A stretch of 64,000 nt of DNA. Origin: Gammaproteobacteria bacterium (GTDB lineage Bacteria > Pseudomonadota > Gammaproteobacteria > Xanthomonadales > Wenzhouxiangellaceae). The translations under genes and the position numbers were made by a program. Below, in pieces: positions 26,025 through 35,325 of the stretch. The notes below the pieces were generated by a model that ran no database searches, was not told the origin of the DNA, and saw only the letters and a list, made by a program, of their open reading frames with translations. Each line of letters opens with the position of its first letter. The first letter of the stretch is position 1. Location: NCBI GenBank assembly GCA_009908385.1, contig JAAAPE010000075.1, positions 62,001-126,000 on the forward strand, in the 5' to 3' direction.

Positions 26025-27251
26025 ATGCAACGACAATCGCAAGCGCCAGGGCACGGGGAAGTTTTCGATGTCGTTGTCGTCGGTGGCGGACCCGCCGGCG
26101 CGACCGCCGCGAACGAACTCGCCGGTTCGGGACGCTCGGTGCTGCTGCTCGACCGCGGTGGGCGCATCAAGCCTTGTGGCGGTGCCGTTCCGCCGATCCT
26201 TCTCGAAGAGTTCGACGTGCCCGACTCCCTGCTCGTGGCCCGCTCCAACTGTGCCCGGATGATCTCGCCGAAGTCGGCCGAGGTGGATATGCCCATCAAC
26301 GGCTTCGTGGGCATGGTCGATCGCGAACATTTCGACGAGTGGCTGCGTGAGCGGGCCGCTCGCTCCGGAGCGGTCAGGCGCGCCGGCCGGTTCAAGACGA
26401 TCGAACACGATCGCGAGGGTCGGCCGGTCGTCGTCTACAAGCCCACCGGTCCCGACGACGGGCGCGATGCCGAACCCGTGCGGGTGACGGCGCGCCTCGT
26501 GATCGGCGCCGACGGCGCGCGTTCCGAGGTGGCTCGGCAGAACGTTCCGGGCGCCGAGGCCATTCCTTTCGTGGCTGCCTACCACGAGATCGTCAGCTCG
26601 CCCCCCGAAGGCACCCGGGACTTCAGCGGGTCACGCTGCGACGTGTACTACCAGGGCGAACTGTCTCCTGATTTCTATGCCTGGATCTTTCCGCACGGCG
26701 ATTGCACCAGCGTGGGTGTCGGCACGGCCAACAAGGGTTTTTCCATGCGTGAAGCCGTGACCAAGCTCCGCGAGCGCTCGGGCATGGGTGAGAGCACCCT
26801 GATCCGTCGGGAGGGCGCACCCATTCCGCTTCGAACGCTGAAACGCTGGGACAACGCTCGTGACGTCCTGTTGGCCGGAGACGCCGCCGGCTGCGTTGCG
26901 CCGGCTTCGGGCGAGGGCATCTACTACGCCATGTTCAGCGGCCGGATCGCCGCTCAGACGGCCGACGAGTTCTGCCGCAGCGGTGATGCCCGCGTCCTGC
27001 GTTCGGCGCGCAAGCGATTCATGAAGGCGCACGGGCGGGTGTTCTGGATACTCGGGATCATGCAGCGCTTCTGGTACAACAGCGACAAGCGGCGCGAACG
27101 TTTCGTCAGCATCTGCCGCGATCCCGACGTACAGCACCTGACCTGGGAGGCGTATATGTACAAGCGCCTGGTCAAGGCCAGGCCCACGGCCCACGTACGA
27201 ATCTTTTTCAAGGACATGGCGCATCTGCTGGGTTTCGCCTCGGTCAAATGA
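26025..27251 (+). CDS. bchP: geranylgeranyl reductase (bacteriochlorophyll tail)
   Basis: A 408-residue FAD-dependent reductase that saturates the geranylgeranyl tail to phytyl. The ATG at 26025 has GGAG 9-12 bp upstream; the longer in-frame N-terminus is not conserved. It has the dinucleotide motif VVVVGGGPAGATAANEL (about residues 16-32), RIKPCGGAVPP, and the FAD-binding RDVLLAGDAAGCVAPASGEGIYYA (near 280-303), typical of BchP/ChlP. It is 152 bp after bchG and overlaps tspO by 4 bp (ATGA). Confidence 0.96.
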   Translation: MQRQSQAPGHGEVFDVVVVGGGPAGATAANELAGSGRSVLLLDRGGRIKPCGGAVPPILLEEFDVPDSLLVARSNCARMISPKSAEVDMPINGFVGMVDREHFDEWLRERAARSGAVRRAGRFKTIEHDREGRPVVVYKPTGPDDGRDAEPVRVTARLVIGADGARSEVARQNVPGAEAIPFVAAYHEIVSSPPEGTRDFSGSRCDVYYQGELSPDFYAWIFPHGDCTSVGVGTANKGFSMREAVTKLRERSGMGESTLIRREGAPIPLRTLKRWDNARDVLLAGDAAGCVAPASGEGIYYAMFSGRIAAQTADEFCRSGDARVLRSARKRFMKAHGRVFWILGIMQRFWYNSDKRRERFVSICRDPDVQHLTWEAYMYKRLVKARPTAHVRIFFKDMAHLLGFASVK

Positions 27252-27739
27252 GTCCGACAGCGTCAACGCGCCGCTGGGTGCCCGTCGTTCTGGCCGCCCT
27301 GGCGGCGATTCTGGTTGCCGTTCTGGGGTTGCTGGCGACCGACCTGGACGGCTGGTACCGCGCACTGGTGAAGCCGGCCTGGCAACCACCGGACTGGCTT
27401 TTCGGACCGGCCTGGACGCTGATATTCGCCCTGGCAGCCATCGCCGGTGTGCGTGCATGGCGGGGGGCGCCCGATAGCGCTGCGCGCAACCGGATTCTCT
27501 CCCTGTTTGCCATCAACGCGTTTCTCAACGTCTTCTGGAGTCTGCTGTTCTTTCGTCTGCATCGACCCGACTGGGCCCTGGCGGAGGTGGTGCTGCTCTG
27601 GCTTTCGATCGTCGCCCTGATCGTGGGACTGCGGCCCTTGTCGAGGGCGGCCGCCTGGTTGCTCCTGCCCTATCTGGCCTGGGTGAGTTTTGCCGCGATA
27701 CTCAACGCGGCAATCGTCAGGCTCAACCCGGTGTCTTGA
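27248..27739 (+). CDS. tspO: TspO/MBR family tryptophan-rich sensory protein
   Basis: A 163-residue, five-helix membrane protein of the TspO/peripheral benzodiazepine receptor family, which binds porphyrins and modulates photosynthesis gene expression in Rhodobacter. Family signatures: LVKPAWQPPDWLFGPAWTLIF (about 38-58) and NVFWSLLFFRLHRPDWALAEV. It is overlapped by bchP upstream and bchO downstream, so it is co-translated with late bacteriochlorophyll enzymes. That location fits a role in tetrapyrrole handling or oxygen-linked signalling. Confidence 0.93.
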   Translation: MSPTASTRRWVPVVLAALAAILVAVLGLLATDLDGWYRALVKPAWQPPDWLFGPAWTLIFALAAIAGVRAWRGAPDSAARNRILSLFAINAFLNVFWSLLFFRLHRPDWALAEVVLLWLSIVALIVGLRPLSRAAAWLLLPYLAWVSFAAILNAAIVRLNPVS

Positions 27740-28683
27740 GCTCTCCGGGCCCGGGAACGCGTCCGACGGGCGCCCTCGACTGGTCGGTCGAGGGCGATAC
27801 CTGGCCGCATGCCCGGGCCAGCCGCTTCGTCGACGCTGGCGGTCTGCGCTGGCACGTCCAGCAAATGGGCGAGGGTCCCACGGTCCTGTTGATTCACGGT
27901 ACGGGGGCGTCGACCCACTCCTGGCGCGCGCTTGCTCCGCTGTTGGCACGGCAGTTCACGGTGATCGCGCCCGACCTTCCGGGCCACGGCTTCACGGAGT
28001 GCCCGCCTCGGCGCCGCCTTTCGTTGCCCGGGATGGCGCGCGCCGTCGCGGCGCTGTGCGAGGCACTGGCGCTCAGGCCCCGGGTCGTCGTCGGGCATTC
28101 GGCCGGTGCGGCGATTCTGCTGCGATGCTGTCTCGACGCATCGCTGGCCCCGCAGGTCGCGATCAGCGTCAACGGTGCGCTGCTGCCGTTTCGCGGAACG
28201 GCCGGCTATCTCTTCCCGCCTCTGGCCAAGCTTCTGTTCCTCAATCCCCTGACGCCGCGGGTCTTCGCCCGGGGCGCAGCCAGCCGGGGGCGGGTCGCAA
28301 GACTGATTCGCGGCACCGGCTCGCAGCTGGACGAGGCGGGCATCGAGCTCTATGCCCGACTTTTCACGAGCCCGGCGCACGTGGCCGCCACGCTCGGGAT
28401 GATGGCCAACTGGGATCTGCGCAGCTTCAATGGGGAACTACCAGGGCTGCAGGTGCCCCTGCTGCTGGTCGCGGCCGAGAACGATCTCGCGGTCGCCCCG
28501 GACGATGCCGAAAGGGTGCGCAGGATGGTGCCTGGCGCTCGTCTCGCCCGCTTGCCGGCCCTCGGTCATCTGGCCCACGAGGAAGACGCCGACGCCGTGG
28601 CGGGGCTGATCACCGATTTCGCCGCTCCCGACGCGGCATGGCCCGTCAAGAACGACACATCGGGCCGCAAGGAGGGCGATTGA
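27736..28683 (+). CDS. bchO: BchO alpha/beta hydrolase, putative magnesium-chelatase accessory
   Basis: A 315-residue alpha/beta hydrolase with the BchO N-terminus (WPHARASRFVDAGGLRWHVQQMG), the oxyanion loop LLIHGTGASTHSW, the elbow VVGHSAGAA (Ser in GHSAG) and a late histidine in LGHLAHEE. BchO is linked genetically to magnesium chelatase genes, but its reaction is not established. The start is a TTG overlapping the tspO stop (TTGA). Here it is separated from bchD/bchI, which are not in the window. Confidence 0.92.
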   Translation: MSSPGPGTRPTGALDWSVEGDTWPHARASRFVDAGGLRWHVQQMGEGPTVLLIHGTGASTHSWRALAPLLARQFTVIAPDLPGHGFTECPPRRRLSLPGMARAVAALCEALALRPRVVVGHSAGAAILLRCCLDASLAPQVAISVNGALLPFRGTAGYLFPPLAKLLFLNPLTPRVFARGAASRGRVARLIRGTGSQLDEAGIELYARLFTSPAHVAATLGMMANWDLRSFNGELPGLQVPLLLVAAENDLAVAPDDAERVRRMVPGARLARLPALGHLAHEEDADAVAGLITDFAAPDAAWPVKNDTSGRKEGD

Positions 28684-28949
28684 TGGGCGCGTTATTCGAG
28701 AGCGGCCTGATCGTCCATCTCATCCTGGCCCTGATGGCCGTCGAGGCCGTGATCATCTGCATCTTCGCCCTGTCGCGGCGCGACCGACTGCCCGTTGCGG
28801 GCCTGCTCCTCAATCTTGCCGCGGGCGCCTGCCTGCTTCTGGCTCTGGGCGCCGTGCTGGAAGGGGCCGCCTGGCAGGTGACCGGCGCCTGGCTGGCGCT
28901 CGCTCTCCTGGCTCATGTCGCGGACGTGGTCCAGCGCCTGCGGCGCTGA
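28683..28949 (+). CDS. 88-residue membrane protein linked to bchO
   Basis: Starts at an ATG sharing one base with the bchO stop (TGATG). Three predicted membrane helices: about residues 8-25 (GLIVHLILALMAVEAVII), 35-55 (VAGLLLNLAAGACLLLALGAV) and 61-80. The tail VADVVQRLRR is basic. I do not recognise the family with certainty. The tight coupling to bchO suggests it belongs to the bacteriochlorophyll operon as its last gene. Confidence 0.7.
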   Translation: MGALFESGLIVHLILALMAVEAVIICIFALSRRDRLPVAGLLLNLAAGACLLLALGAVLEGAAWQVTGAWLALALLAHVADVVQRLRR

Positions 28950-28965
28950 AGCCGAGAGCTCGGGA

Positions 28966-29160
28966 TCAGGGTTCGCTGTCATCCCGGCCGGCCTCGTGAC
29001 CACCTTCAGAGGGCGCCTGTCTGTGCCGAGCATCCTCCGAAGGATCATCGTCGGAATGTTCCTTAAGCGCCTTGTTGACGTCGTAGAGCTGCCAGAAGCC
29101 CAGGCCAAGGGCCACGACCAGGACCAGGATCAATTCGAGCAGGATGATGTTCATGGTCAC
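28966..29160 (-). CDS. small single-helix membrane protein
   Basis: 64 residues: one N-terminal helix (about residues 5-23, ILLELILVLVVALGLGFW), then QLYDVNKALKEH and a charged tail rich in Asp, Glu, Arg and His. Start GTG at 29160 or ATG at 29154, with GAAGG upstream. It is convergent with the bchO-linked membrane gene. No function can be assigned. Codon use is like that of the neighbours, which supports a real gene. Confidence 0.6.
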   Translation of the reverse strand: MTMNIILLELILVLVVALGLGFWQLYDVNKALKEHSDDDPSEDARHRQAPSEGGHEAGRDDSEP

Positions 29161-29555
29161 CGTGACCTTCTTCTAGGCAAGGATTCTGTAACCCTAAATC
29201 CTAGCAGGCGTTCGATGAAGGCGACCCAAGCCGGTGGCCTGGAGGCGGCCCTTCTCGCCGATCACCGTCGAGAGTGAATTCGCGCATCTCCGGCCGCTCG
29301 GAAAACGGAAATCAGCCTGAGTAGACGGTCGGCGTCGACTTGGTAATCGAGTGCCCAGAGGGCGCTCACAGCCGACCTTTTCATTGAAGTACTGGGGCTC
29401 TGGCGGGTGGCCGAACGACCGCGCTTCATATTCGTTTTACCGAATTTTCGCTTCTTCTTGACGTGCTGCATTCGTCTCGTGTATCAATGACCCGCGGCCG
29501 GTTACAACAGCATGCCGGACGCCAACGACAATCACGCCTGTGAGAGGGAAACAAC
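29161..29555 (+). promoter_or_regulatory. 395-bp spacer with candidate promoter for the TonB receptor
   Basis: No credible gene. TTGACG (29458-29463) and TATCAA (29482-29487) are spaced by 18 bp and lie about 70 bp before the TTG start of the receptor. The rest shows nothing notable. Confidence 0.4.
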
Positions 29556-32240
29556 TTGATCAAATTCACTGACCCGGCCCGATTCTTCCTCCCTTCCTCG
29601 ACTGAACCAACCCGCAAGAATGGCCGACAGGCCCGGTCAGCGCTTCTGATCTGCTGTCTGGTGATGGCGGCCTGCGTCTTCACGCCCGCCCTCGCACAGG
29701 ACGAAGCAACGCCGGCGCAGGACGATGACAACGACGAAATCGATGCGGCACTCGTTCTCGAGAACGTGATCGTGACGGTACGCCGAATCGAGGAAATCGA
29801 GGGCTCGGTACCGCTGAGCATCAACGTGATCGATGAAGAACAGATCCTGCGCTCGGGCATCACCGAAATCGAGGACGTTGCTCGGATGACGCCGGGCCTG
29901 ACCTACGACCTCGGCGGTTTCCCCAACGACACGCGACCGGCCGTTCGCGGCATGCAGGCCGAGCGTGGTCGGCCCAGCGTGGCCGTGATGCTCGACGGCC
30001 TCGATCTGTCGGGCGAGAATCTGGCCATCTCGGGTGGTGGTGCGGGGGTCGTTCCCGATCTCATGGACCTGCAGCGCATCGAGGTCGTGAAAGGTCCGCA
30101 GACGACCCTTTACGGACGCAACGCTTTCGCCGGTGCGATCAATTACATCACCAAACTGCCCGCCGACACGCTCGAAGGCAGGTTGGAGCTGGAAGCGTCC
30201 GAGTACGAGCAGCGACGCGCGGCGGGCATGCTCAGCGGCCCCATCGTCGATGGCCTGCTGTCCTACCGCGTCAATGCCGCGGTGCGCGAGAGCGACGGCT
30301 TCTGGACCAACCCGGTCAACGGCGGTCCGCTGGGTGCCGAGCGTTTCAAGGGCTTTGCCGGTGCCCTGCGGTTCACGCCCGGCGACAACTGGGATATCAA
30401 TCTCCGTTACCAGGTCAGCAGCACGGACAACTCGGATTACCCGACCGCCCAGATCCCGGCCAATACGCGCCTGCCCGTTCCGGACGGCACCTTCACCGCG
30501 GGTCCGCCCGGGTCGCCGTCCCTGCCTTGTCCGTCCGACCTGTCGGGCCAGCCGCCGCCCGTGGTTGCCGCCTGTACGCGGGGAACGGTCGTCGGCCCCG
30601 TTTCAGCCGACATCAGCGACGTGCAGATGGGCCTGAACGAGCTCACGGGCGAGCCGCCGGGCGGGCTCGAGAACGATCGGCACATCGGGTCGCTGGATGC
30701 GAAGTGGGATACCGACTTCGGCACCTTCCGCTACAACTTCGGCTGGATCGATAACGACAGCTTCGTGGAGGCCGACGGCGACTTCACCGATTTCGACGGG
30801 CCGCCCGGGCTCGTGTTCTCGCTGTCGGCGTTCCAGCAGCTGGACTACGCCGACGAGCGCCTGGACCACAACCTGTTCTGGACGCACTCGATCGGCGATT
30901 TCGACCTGCTCTTCGGCGCGCAGTATCTCGAGGAGGAGTCCTCGCTGCTCAACAGCTCCAGCTTCTGGGTGCGCAATCCCGATTCACCCCTCGGCGGACC
31001 GCCGTTCTTCCTGGCCACCGAGCAGACGCGCACCGAGTTCCCGGTCCGGATTCAGCGCGATACCGAGTACACGGCCTTGTACGGCAGCCTGAAGTGGCAC
31101 ATCACCGACACGGTGCGGCTCGGTCTTGAGAGCCGCTTCAATTCCGACGACATCCGATACGAAGTCCCCGGCTGGCGGCTGCAGGATGTCTCCCTGCGCC
31201 AGCTCGAGCCGGTCTGTCTGCCCGACATCCCGCAGGGCGCGATCTTCATGGGCGTCCCGGGGCCGAACGTGCCGCCCCCGGGAACGGTCCAGGGCTGCCC
31301 GCAGACCGAAAGCCTTTCCTACGAGGAATGGACGCCGCGCGTGACGCTCGACTGGAAAGTGCGCGACAACCTCATGCTCTACGGCAACGCCGCCCGGGGC
31401 TTCAAGCCCGGCGGCTTCAACGCCAACGAGCTGATCGACTTCGAGGGGCAGGGCTACCTCCCCGAATTCGTGAATGCCTATGAAGTCGGCTTCAAGAGCG
31501 TGTGGCGGGATATCAGGCTGGCCCTCGACGCCGCCGTTTTCTATAACGACTACACCGATCAGCAGATCGGCGTGCAGGTCAACCAGACCGGCGCGGGCGA
31601 CACCATCGTCGCGGTGCCCGGCATCGCCAACGCGGCCGAAGTGGAGTCCAAAGGCTTCGAGATCGCTGCCGACTGGGTGCCGGCCGATCGCGTCAACCTG
31701 AACCTCAGCTACGCCTACACCGACGCCACCTTCGAGGACTACGTGCAGGGGCCGAGCCCCGCAGCCGGCCCGGGGTCTTTCGAGGCATGCGGCGTCCCTC
31801 AGGGTCAGACGTCCTCGCCGCAATTGCGCACCGAGGCGGGCAATCCCTGCGCTAATTTCTCCGGCAATGCCGTCGCCAAGAGCCCGAAGCATTCGCTCAA
31901 CATCGGCGCGCTCTACCGCGCCCCGCTGGGTGACAGCGGCAACAGCTGGTTCGTGGAGCTGATGGGGCAGTACCGGTCGAAGCGCTACATCGACGAATCG
32001 AACCGGTCGTGGATGCCCAGCTACACCAATCTCGATCTGCAGGCCGGGCTCGAGTTCCGGAACGTCAGCGTGATCGGCTTCGTCAACAACCTCACCGACG
32101 ACGACACCATTCGAAGCGCGCAGCGCAACGTCGATCCCGGACGACCCGAAGGCTTCGCGCCCGGTCGGGCATTGATCGCCTACCTGCCGGAGCCGCGCGT
32201 GGCCGGGATCAGGGTCATCTATCGTTTCGGCAGCTTCTGA
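29556..32240 (+). CDS. TonB-dependent receptor
   Basis: An 894-residue outer-membrane receptor starting at a TTG with GAGAGGGA upstream. Signal peptide to about residue 48 (FTPALAQDE), an acidic linker, a TonB-box-like VLENVIVTVRR, the plug (about 75-205, with DLMDLQRIEVVKGPQTTLYGRNAFAGAINYIT) and a 22-strand-type barrel with two cysteine-containing loops. It ends YRFGSF with the C-terminal aromatic needed for BAM insertion. The ligand is unknown. The overall style matches the broad receptor class found in marine and freshwater gammaproteobacteria. It sits between the photosynthesis genes and a PucC-like transporter. Confidence 0.95.
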   Translation: MIKFTDPARFFLPSSTEPTRKNGRQARSALLICCLVMAACVFTPALAQDEATPAQDDDNDEIDAALVLENVIVTVRRIEEIEGSVPLSINVIDEEQILRSGITEIEDVARMTPGLTYDLGGFPNDTRPAVRGMQAERGRPSVAVMLDGLDLSGENLAISGGGAGVVPDLMDLQRIEVVKGPQTTLYGRNAFAGAINYITKLPADTLEGRLELEASEYEQRRAAGMLSGPIVDGLLSYRVNAAVRESDGFWTNPVNGGPLGAERFKGFAGALRFTPGDNWDINLRYQVSSTDNSDYPTAQIPANTRLPVPDGTFTAGPPGSPSLPCPSDLSGQPPPVVAACTRGTVVGPVSADISDVQMGLNELTGEPPGGLENDRHIGSLDAKWDTDFGTFRYNFGWIDNDSFVEADGDFTDFDGPPGLVFSLSAFQQLDYADERLDHNLFWTHSIGDFDLLFGAQYLEEESSLLNSSSFWVRNPDSPLGGPPFFLATEQTRTEFPVRIQRDTEYTALYGSLKWHITDTVRLGLESRFNSDDIRYEVPGWRLQDVSLRQLEPVCLPDIPQGAIFMGVPGPNVPPPGTVQGCPQTESLSYEEWTPRVTLDWKVRDNLMLYGNAARGFKPGGFNANELIDFEGQGYLPEFVNAYEVGFKSVWRDIRLALDAAVFYNDYTDQQIGVQVNQTGAGDTIVAVPGIANAAEVESKGFEIAADWVPADRVNLNLSYAYTDATFEDYVQGPSPAAGPGSFEACGVPQGQTSSPQLRTEAGNPCANFSGNAVAKSPKHSLNIGALYRAPLGDSGNSWFVELMGQYRSKRYIDESNRSWMPSYTNLDLQAGLEFRNVSVIGFVNNLTDDDTIRSAQRNVDPGRPEGFAPGRALIAYLPEPRVAGIRVIYRFGSF

Positions 32241-32397
32241 GTATCGCGCATTCCGGGCGGGCGGCAACGCCTGCCGCTCGGGCTTGCTGCCGGGGCGCAT
32301 CGAGGGCAAAGGGGCATTGCTTTTCGGCCGCACAACGGCCCTCTTGGTTCGTGCTCGTCACCCCTGGCGACATGGTGTCGCGGGCCGGCGGTCAAGC

Positions 32398-32426
32398 TTG
32401 AATTGAACCGGCAAATGTAATACAAC
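32398..32426 (+). promoter_or_regulatory. candidate promoter for the PucC-like gene
   Basis: TTGAAT and TACAAC with a 17-bp spacer, 31 bp before the ATG of the downstream gene. Four of six consensus matches in each hexamer. Confidence 0.35.
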
Positions 32427-32456
32427 GATTGCAGACTTTTGGGGAGCTCCCGTCAC

Positions 32457-33836
32457 ATGTGGAAGACCGTCAGGGCGATCGTCTGGACCTTGCGCATCGC
32501 CCTGCCGAAGGTCGCCACGGGCTGGATGTTCGCCCTCCTCACGATCGACTTCAATCGCGTGGCCATCTTCGAGCTCGGCATCGCGGCGATCGTGGTGACC
32601 ACGCTGCTGTCCATCCATTACTTCATGGCCCCCTTCCAGGTGGTGATCGGCCGCATCGCCGATACCATGCCGCTGTTCGGATATCGGCGAACGCCCTATC
32701 TGCTGCTGGGGAGTCTCGTCGCCAGCCTGTTGTTCCTGGCCCTGCCGACGGTGGCGATGGGCATGGGGGAGGGCTCGGCCGTCGCCATGCTGAGCGGCAT
32801 CGTGCTGTTCACGGTGTTCGGCCTGTCGATGGCGGTGATCGCCGACACCTATCACTCGCTCATCGCCGAAGTGACGACGCCCGAGACGCGCGGCCTGGTG
32901 ATTTCGGTCGTCTGGATCGTGCTGATCATGAGCACGATTCTCGCGACCGTCGTGATGAACATCGTGCGTCCGGAGTTTTCGCCGGAAGCCATGCAGAATC
33001 TCTACAATCTCACGCCCCTGATCGTGCTCGGGAGCACGTTGCTCGGCGTCGTCGGGATGGAAAGGCGCATGAACGCCGAGGAGCTCGAGGAAGCCCGCCT
33101 GAAGGCGCGCGCTCTCGCGCCGCCCGGCAATCCCCTGTCGTCGGCCTTTAAGTTGCTGCGTCAGAACGCCCAGACTCGCGCTTTCTTCGCCTTCATTTTC
33201 CTGGCGATCTTCTCCATATTCCTGCAGGAGAACATCATAGAGGTCTTCGGCGCGGAGGTGTTCGCCATGTCGATCACCGAGACCTCCACGCTGCAGCGCT
33301 ACTGGGCCGGGGGCGTGCTGATCGGAATGGTGCTGACCGGCGTGGTCAGTTACGCCTTGAAGATATCGCGCAAGAAGCTCGTGATCACGGGCCTGATCGG
33401 TTGTGCCGCGACCTTTCTGCTGCTCGGCTTTTCCTCGCTGCTCGAGATCGAGGCGGTCGTGCCACCGATCCTGTTCGTGATGGGTCTGTTCATCGGCATG
33501 TTCAACGTCGGTGCGCTGGCCTTGATGATGGAAATGACCGTTGCCAACGCCACGGGGCTGTACATGGGGCTCTGGGGCACGGCGCAGGCGTTCGGCATGG
33601 GCCTGTCCTCGGTCGGCAGCGGTGCGTTGCATACGGCATTGATCAGCGGCGGCGTGCTCGAACCCAGCCATGCCTACTTCGGGATTTTTGTGCTGGAGGC
33701 CGCGGGATTGATGCTGGCTTGTTACATCCTCTACCGGGTCAGCGTCAGCCGGTTCGCCGCCAAGGCGGTCGGTTCGGTTAAGAACGGCCGGTCTTCCGAG
33801 TCACCAGTGTCGGCGGGCTCGACGGCGAGGGCCTGA
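32457..33836 (+). CDS. second PucC/LhaA-type BCD family transporter
   Basis: About 459 residues, twelve predicted helices. It starts at an ATG preceded by GGGGAG; a TTG six codons upstream is possible. The block LPKVATGWMFALLTIDFNRVAIFELGI (about residues 14-40) followed by MAPFQVVIGRIADTMPLFGYRRTPYLLLG is the family signature, related to but distinct from LhaA. Family members assist light-harvesting complex assembly or bacteriochlorophyll handling. No LH2 (pucBA) genes are in the window, so it may serve a distant puc operon or be a divergent paralogue near bchG, as in Rhodobacter. Confidence 0.85.
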   Translation: MWKTVRAIVWTLRIALPKVATGWMFALLTIDFNRVAIFELGIAAIVVTTLLSIHYFMAPFQVVIGRIADTMPLFGYRRTPYLLLGSLVASLLFLALPTVAMGMGEGSAVAMLSGIVLFTVFGLSMAVIADTYHSLIAEVTTPETRGLVISVVWIVLIMSTILATVVMNIVRPEFSPEAMQNLYNLTPLIVLGSTLLGVVGMERRMNAEELEEARLKARALAPPGNPLSSAFKLLRQNAQTRAFFAFIFLAIFSIFLQENIIEVFGAEVFAMSITETSTLQRYWAGGVLIGMVLTGVVSYALKISRKKLVITGLIGCAATFLLLGFSSLLEIEAVVPPILFVMGLFIGMFNVGALALMMEMTVANATGLYMGLWGTAQAFGMGLSSVGSGALHTALISGGVLEPSHAYFGIFVLEAAGLMLACYILYRVSVSRFAAKAVGSVKNGRSSESPVSAGSTARA

Positions 33837-33905
33837 GCCGCCCCGGCGACCGACGGGCGCGCGAGACTCTCGAAACGCCTTTGATTCGTCTGCGGGTGTC
33901 GCTCC

Positions 33906-34742
33906 ATGAATGCACCGACCAATCTCGATTATCGCTTCGATACGCGCGTAGCCGCGCAGTACGATGTGCTGCGCGGCCATCCATCAGAGGTCTCGACAGA
34001 GATCGGACGGGTGATCGCCGGCTACCTGGGCGCGCGCGCGCGGGTGCTGGAGCTTGGGGTGGGCACCGGCCGCATCGCCCTGCCGCTCGCCGCGGCCGGC
34101 TGTGAAGTCCACGGCATCGATGTCTCTTCACACATGCTCGCCGAGCTGGCCAGACGCGTCCGCGTGGACGAGCTGTCGGGCATCCATCTCGCGTTGGGAG
34201 ACATCACGGCGCTGCCCTACCGCGAGGGCGTCTTCGACGGGGCAATCGCGGTGCATGTTCTGCACCTGGTGGCCGACTGGGCGGGTGTGCTCGCCCGGGT
34301 CGGTCGCCTGGTCAGGCCGGGCGGCACGCTCGTCCTCGGCCGCGACTGGATCGACCCCGAGTCCTTTTCGGGCATGATCAGGACCCACTTCCGCCGGACC
34401 GTCGTGGAAGTGGGCCGGGAAATGCTGCCTCCGGGCGCAACGGCCGCGGCCCCGCCCAGCGGGGGTGCGGCGATCGTCGGAGCGCTCACCGAGCTGGGTG
34501 CCCGGCCGCTGAGTGACGGGGAGGCGGTCGCCGCGGAGTGGCGGACCGAAATGACCCCGCGCCAGGTCCTCGACGGCATCCGCTCGCGCGATGACGCGGA
34601 AAGCTGGGTGCTTCCGGACGACGTCCTTGCCGAAACCATGCGCCGCCTGGACGCCTTCGCCGCCCACCAGTGGTCCGATCTCGATGCACCGCAGCCGGTT
34701 ATCCGACGCTTCATGCTCGGCGTGTTCCGTTTCGGCGCATAG
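33906..34742 (+). CDS. class I SAM-dependent methyltransferase
   Basis: 278 residues with a Rossmann fold: SAM loop VLELGVGTGRIALPLAAAGCEVHGID (about 46-71), acidic residues in HLALGDITALPYREGVFDGAIAVHVLHLVADW, then RVGRLVRPGGTLVLG. It resembles the UbiE/methyltransf_11 type. It lacks recognisable BchM or CrtF features, and the substrate is unknown. It follows the PucC-like gene by 69 bp on the same strand. Confidence 0.85.
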   Translation: MNAPTNLDYRFDTRVAAQYDVLRGHPSEVSTEIGRVIAGYLGARARVLELGVGTGRIALPLAAAGCEVHGIDVSSHMLAELARRVRVDELSGIHLALGDITALPYREGVFDGAIAVHVLHLVADWAGVLARVGRLVRPGGTLVLGRDWIDPESFSGMIRTHFRRTVVEVGREMLPPGATAAAPPSGGAAIVGALTELGARPLSDGEAVAAEWRTEMTPRQVLDGIRSRDDAESWVLPDDVLAETMRRLDAFAAHQWSDLDAPQPVIRRFMLGVFRFGA

Positions 34743-34872
34743 GTCCGTTCGGCAAGCAGGGTGGGGCGGAATGATCCGCTCGTCCGGTATGGGGCGGGCG
34801 GGACCCTGGAGCGGTCGATCGCGGCCGGGTCGAAGCTGGGGGCGGGGGCGAGGAACGTCTCGAGGGGAAAAG

Positions 34873-34949
34873 TGGTCGGGGTGAGAGGATTTGAACCTCC
34901 GACCACTGCCTCCCGAAGACAGTGCTCTACCAGGCTGAGCTACACCCCG
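34873..34949 (-). tRNA. tRNA-Pro (anticodon CGG)
   Basis: A 77-nt cloverleaf including an encoded CCA. Acceptor stem CGGGGTG/CACCCCG with discriminator A, D-arm GCTC..GAGC, anticodon stem CTGTC/GGCAG enclosing loop TTCGGGA (anticodon CGG, proline codon CCG), and T-arm GGAGG/CCTCT with TTCAAAT loop. It is transcribed opposite to its neighbours. Confidence 0.96.
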
Positions 34950-35325
34950 ACGAAGCCGGCCATTCTAGTGGAAGCGTCCCGGCCTGGCAAGCAATTCGGG
35001 CCGGATTTTCGCCGGCCGTTGCAGCCGGGCTCGATTTGCGGCTCCTCGAGGCGTATAGTCGGGCGCGAGGGTGCCTGATGACGTCGCCCGCCGAGGGGGC
35101 CGGCCCCGGTACCCGGGGAATGGCCGGGCGGATCGCGGTTCGAACGGAAGTCGGGCCACTAGAAAGTCGCCGCCGATGTTGTCGTGGCGTTTGGGGAAAG
35201 TTAAAATGCTGTAATCCCGTTGTCACTCTGGGTTTCTAGAATGCCTCGTACCTGTCGAGGCCATCGGCTGCGGGCCACGCCTTGAACCGGATCGTTTCAT
35301 ACATGTCATCCAACGGAGTAGCTTC
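34950..35325. other. non-coding spacer before the Oar-like receptor
   Basis: About 375 bp between the tRNA 5' end and the receptor ATG. No credible gene. The last 130 bp turn AT-richer (gtttggggaaagttaaaatg) and presumably hold the receptor promoter, but no convincing -35/-10 pair stands out. Confidence 0.4.

Noticed and set aside
29554..29568. TTGATCAAA at the TonB receptor start as an FNR site
   Set aside because: It lacks the 4-bp spacer of the FNR palindrome and coincides with the coding start.
33906..34742. The methyltransferase as BchM
   Set aside because: It lacks the BchM pattern and is longer; only a generic UbiE-type SAM fold is visible.
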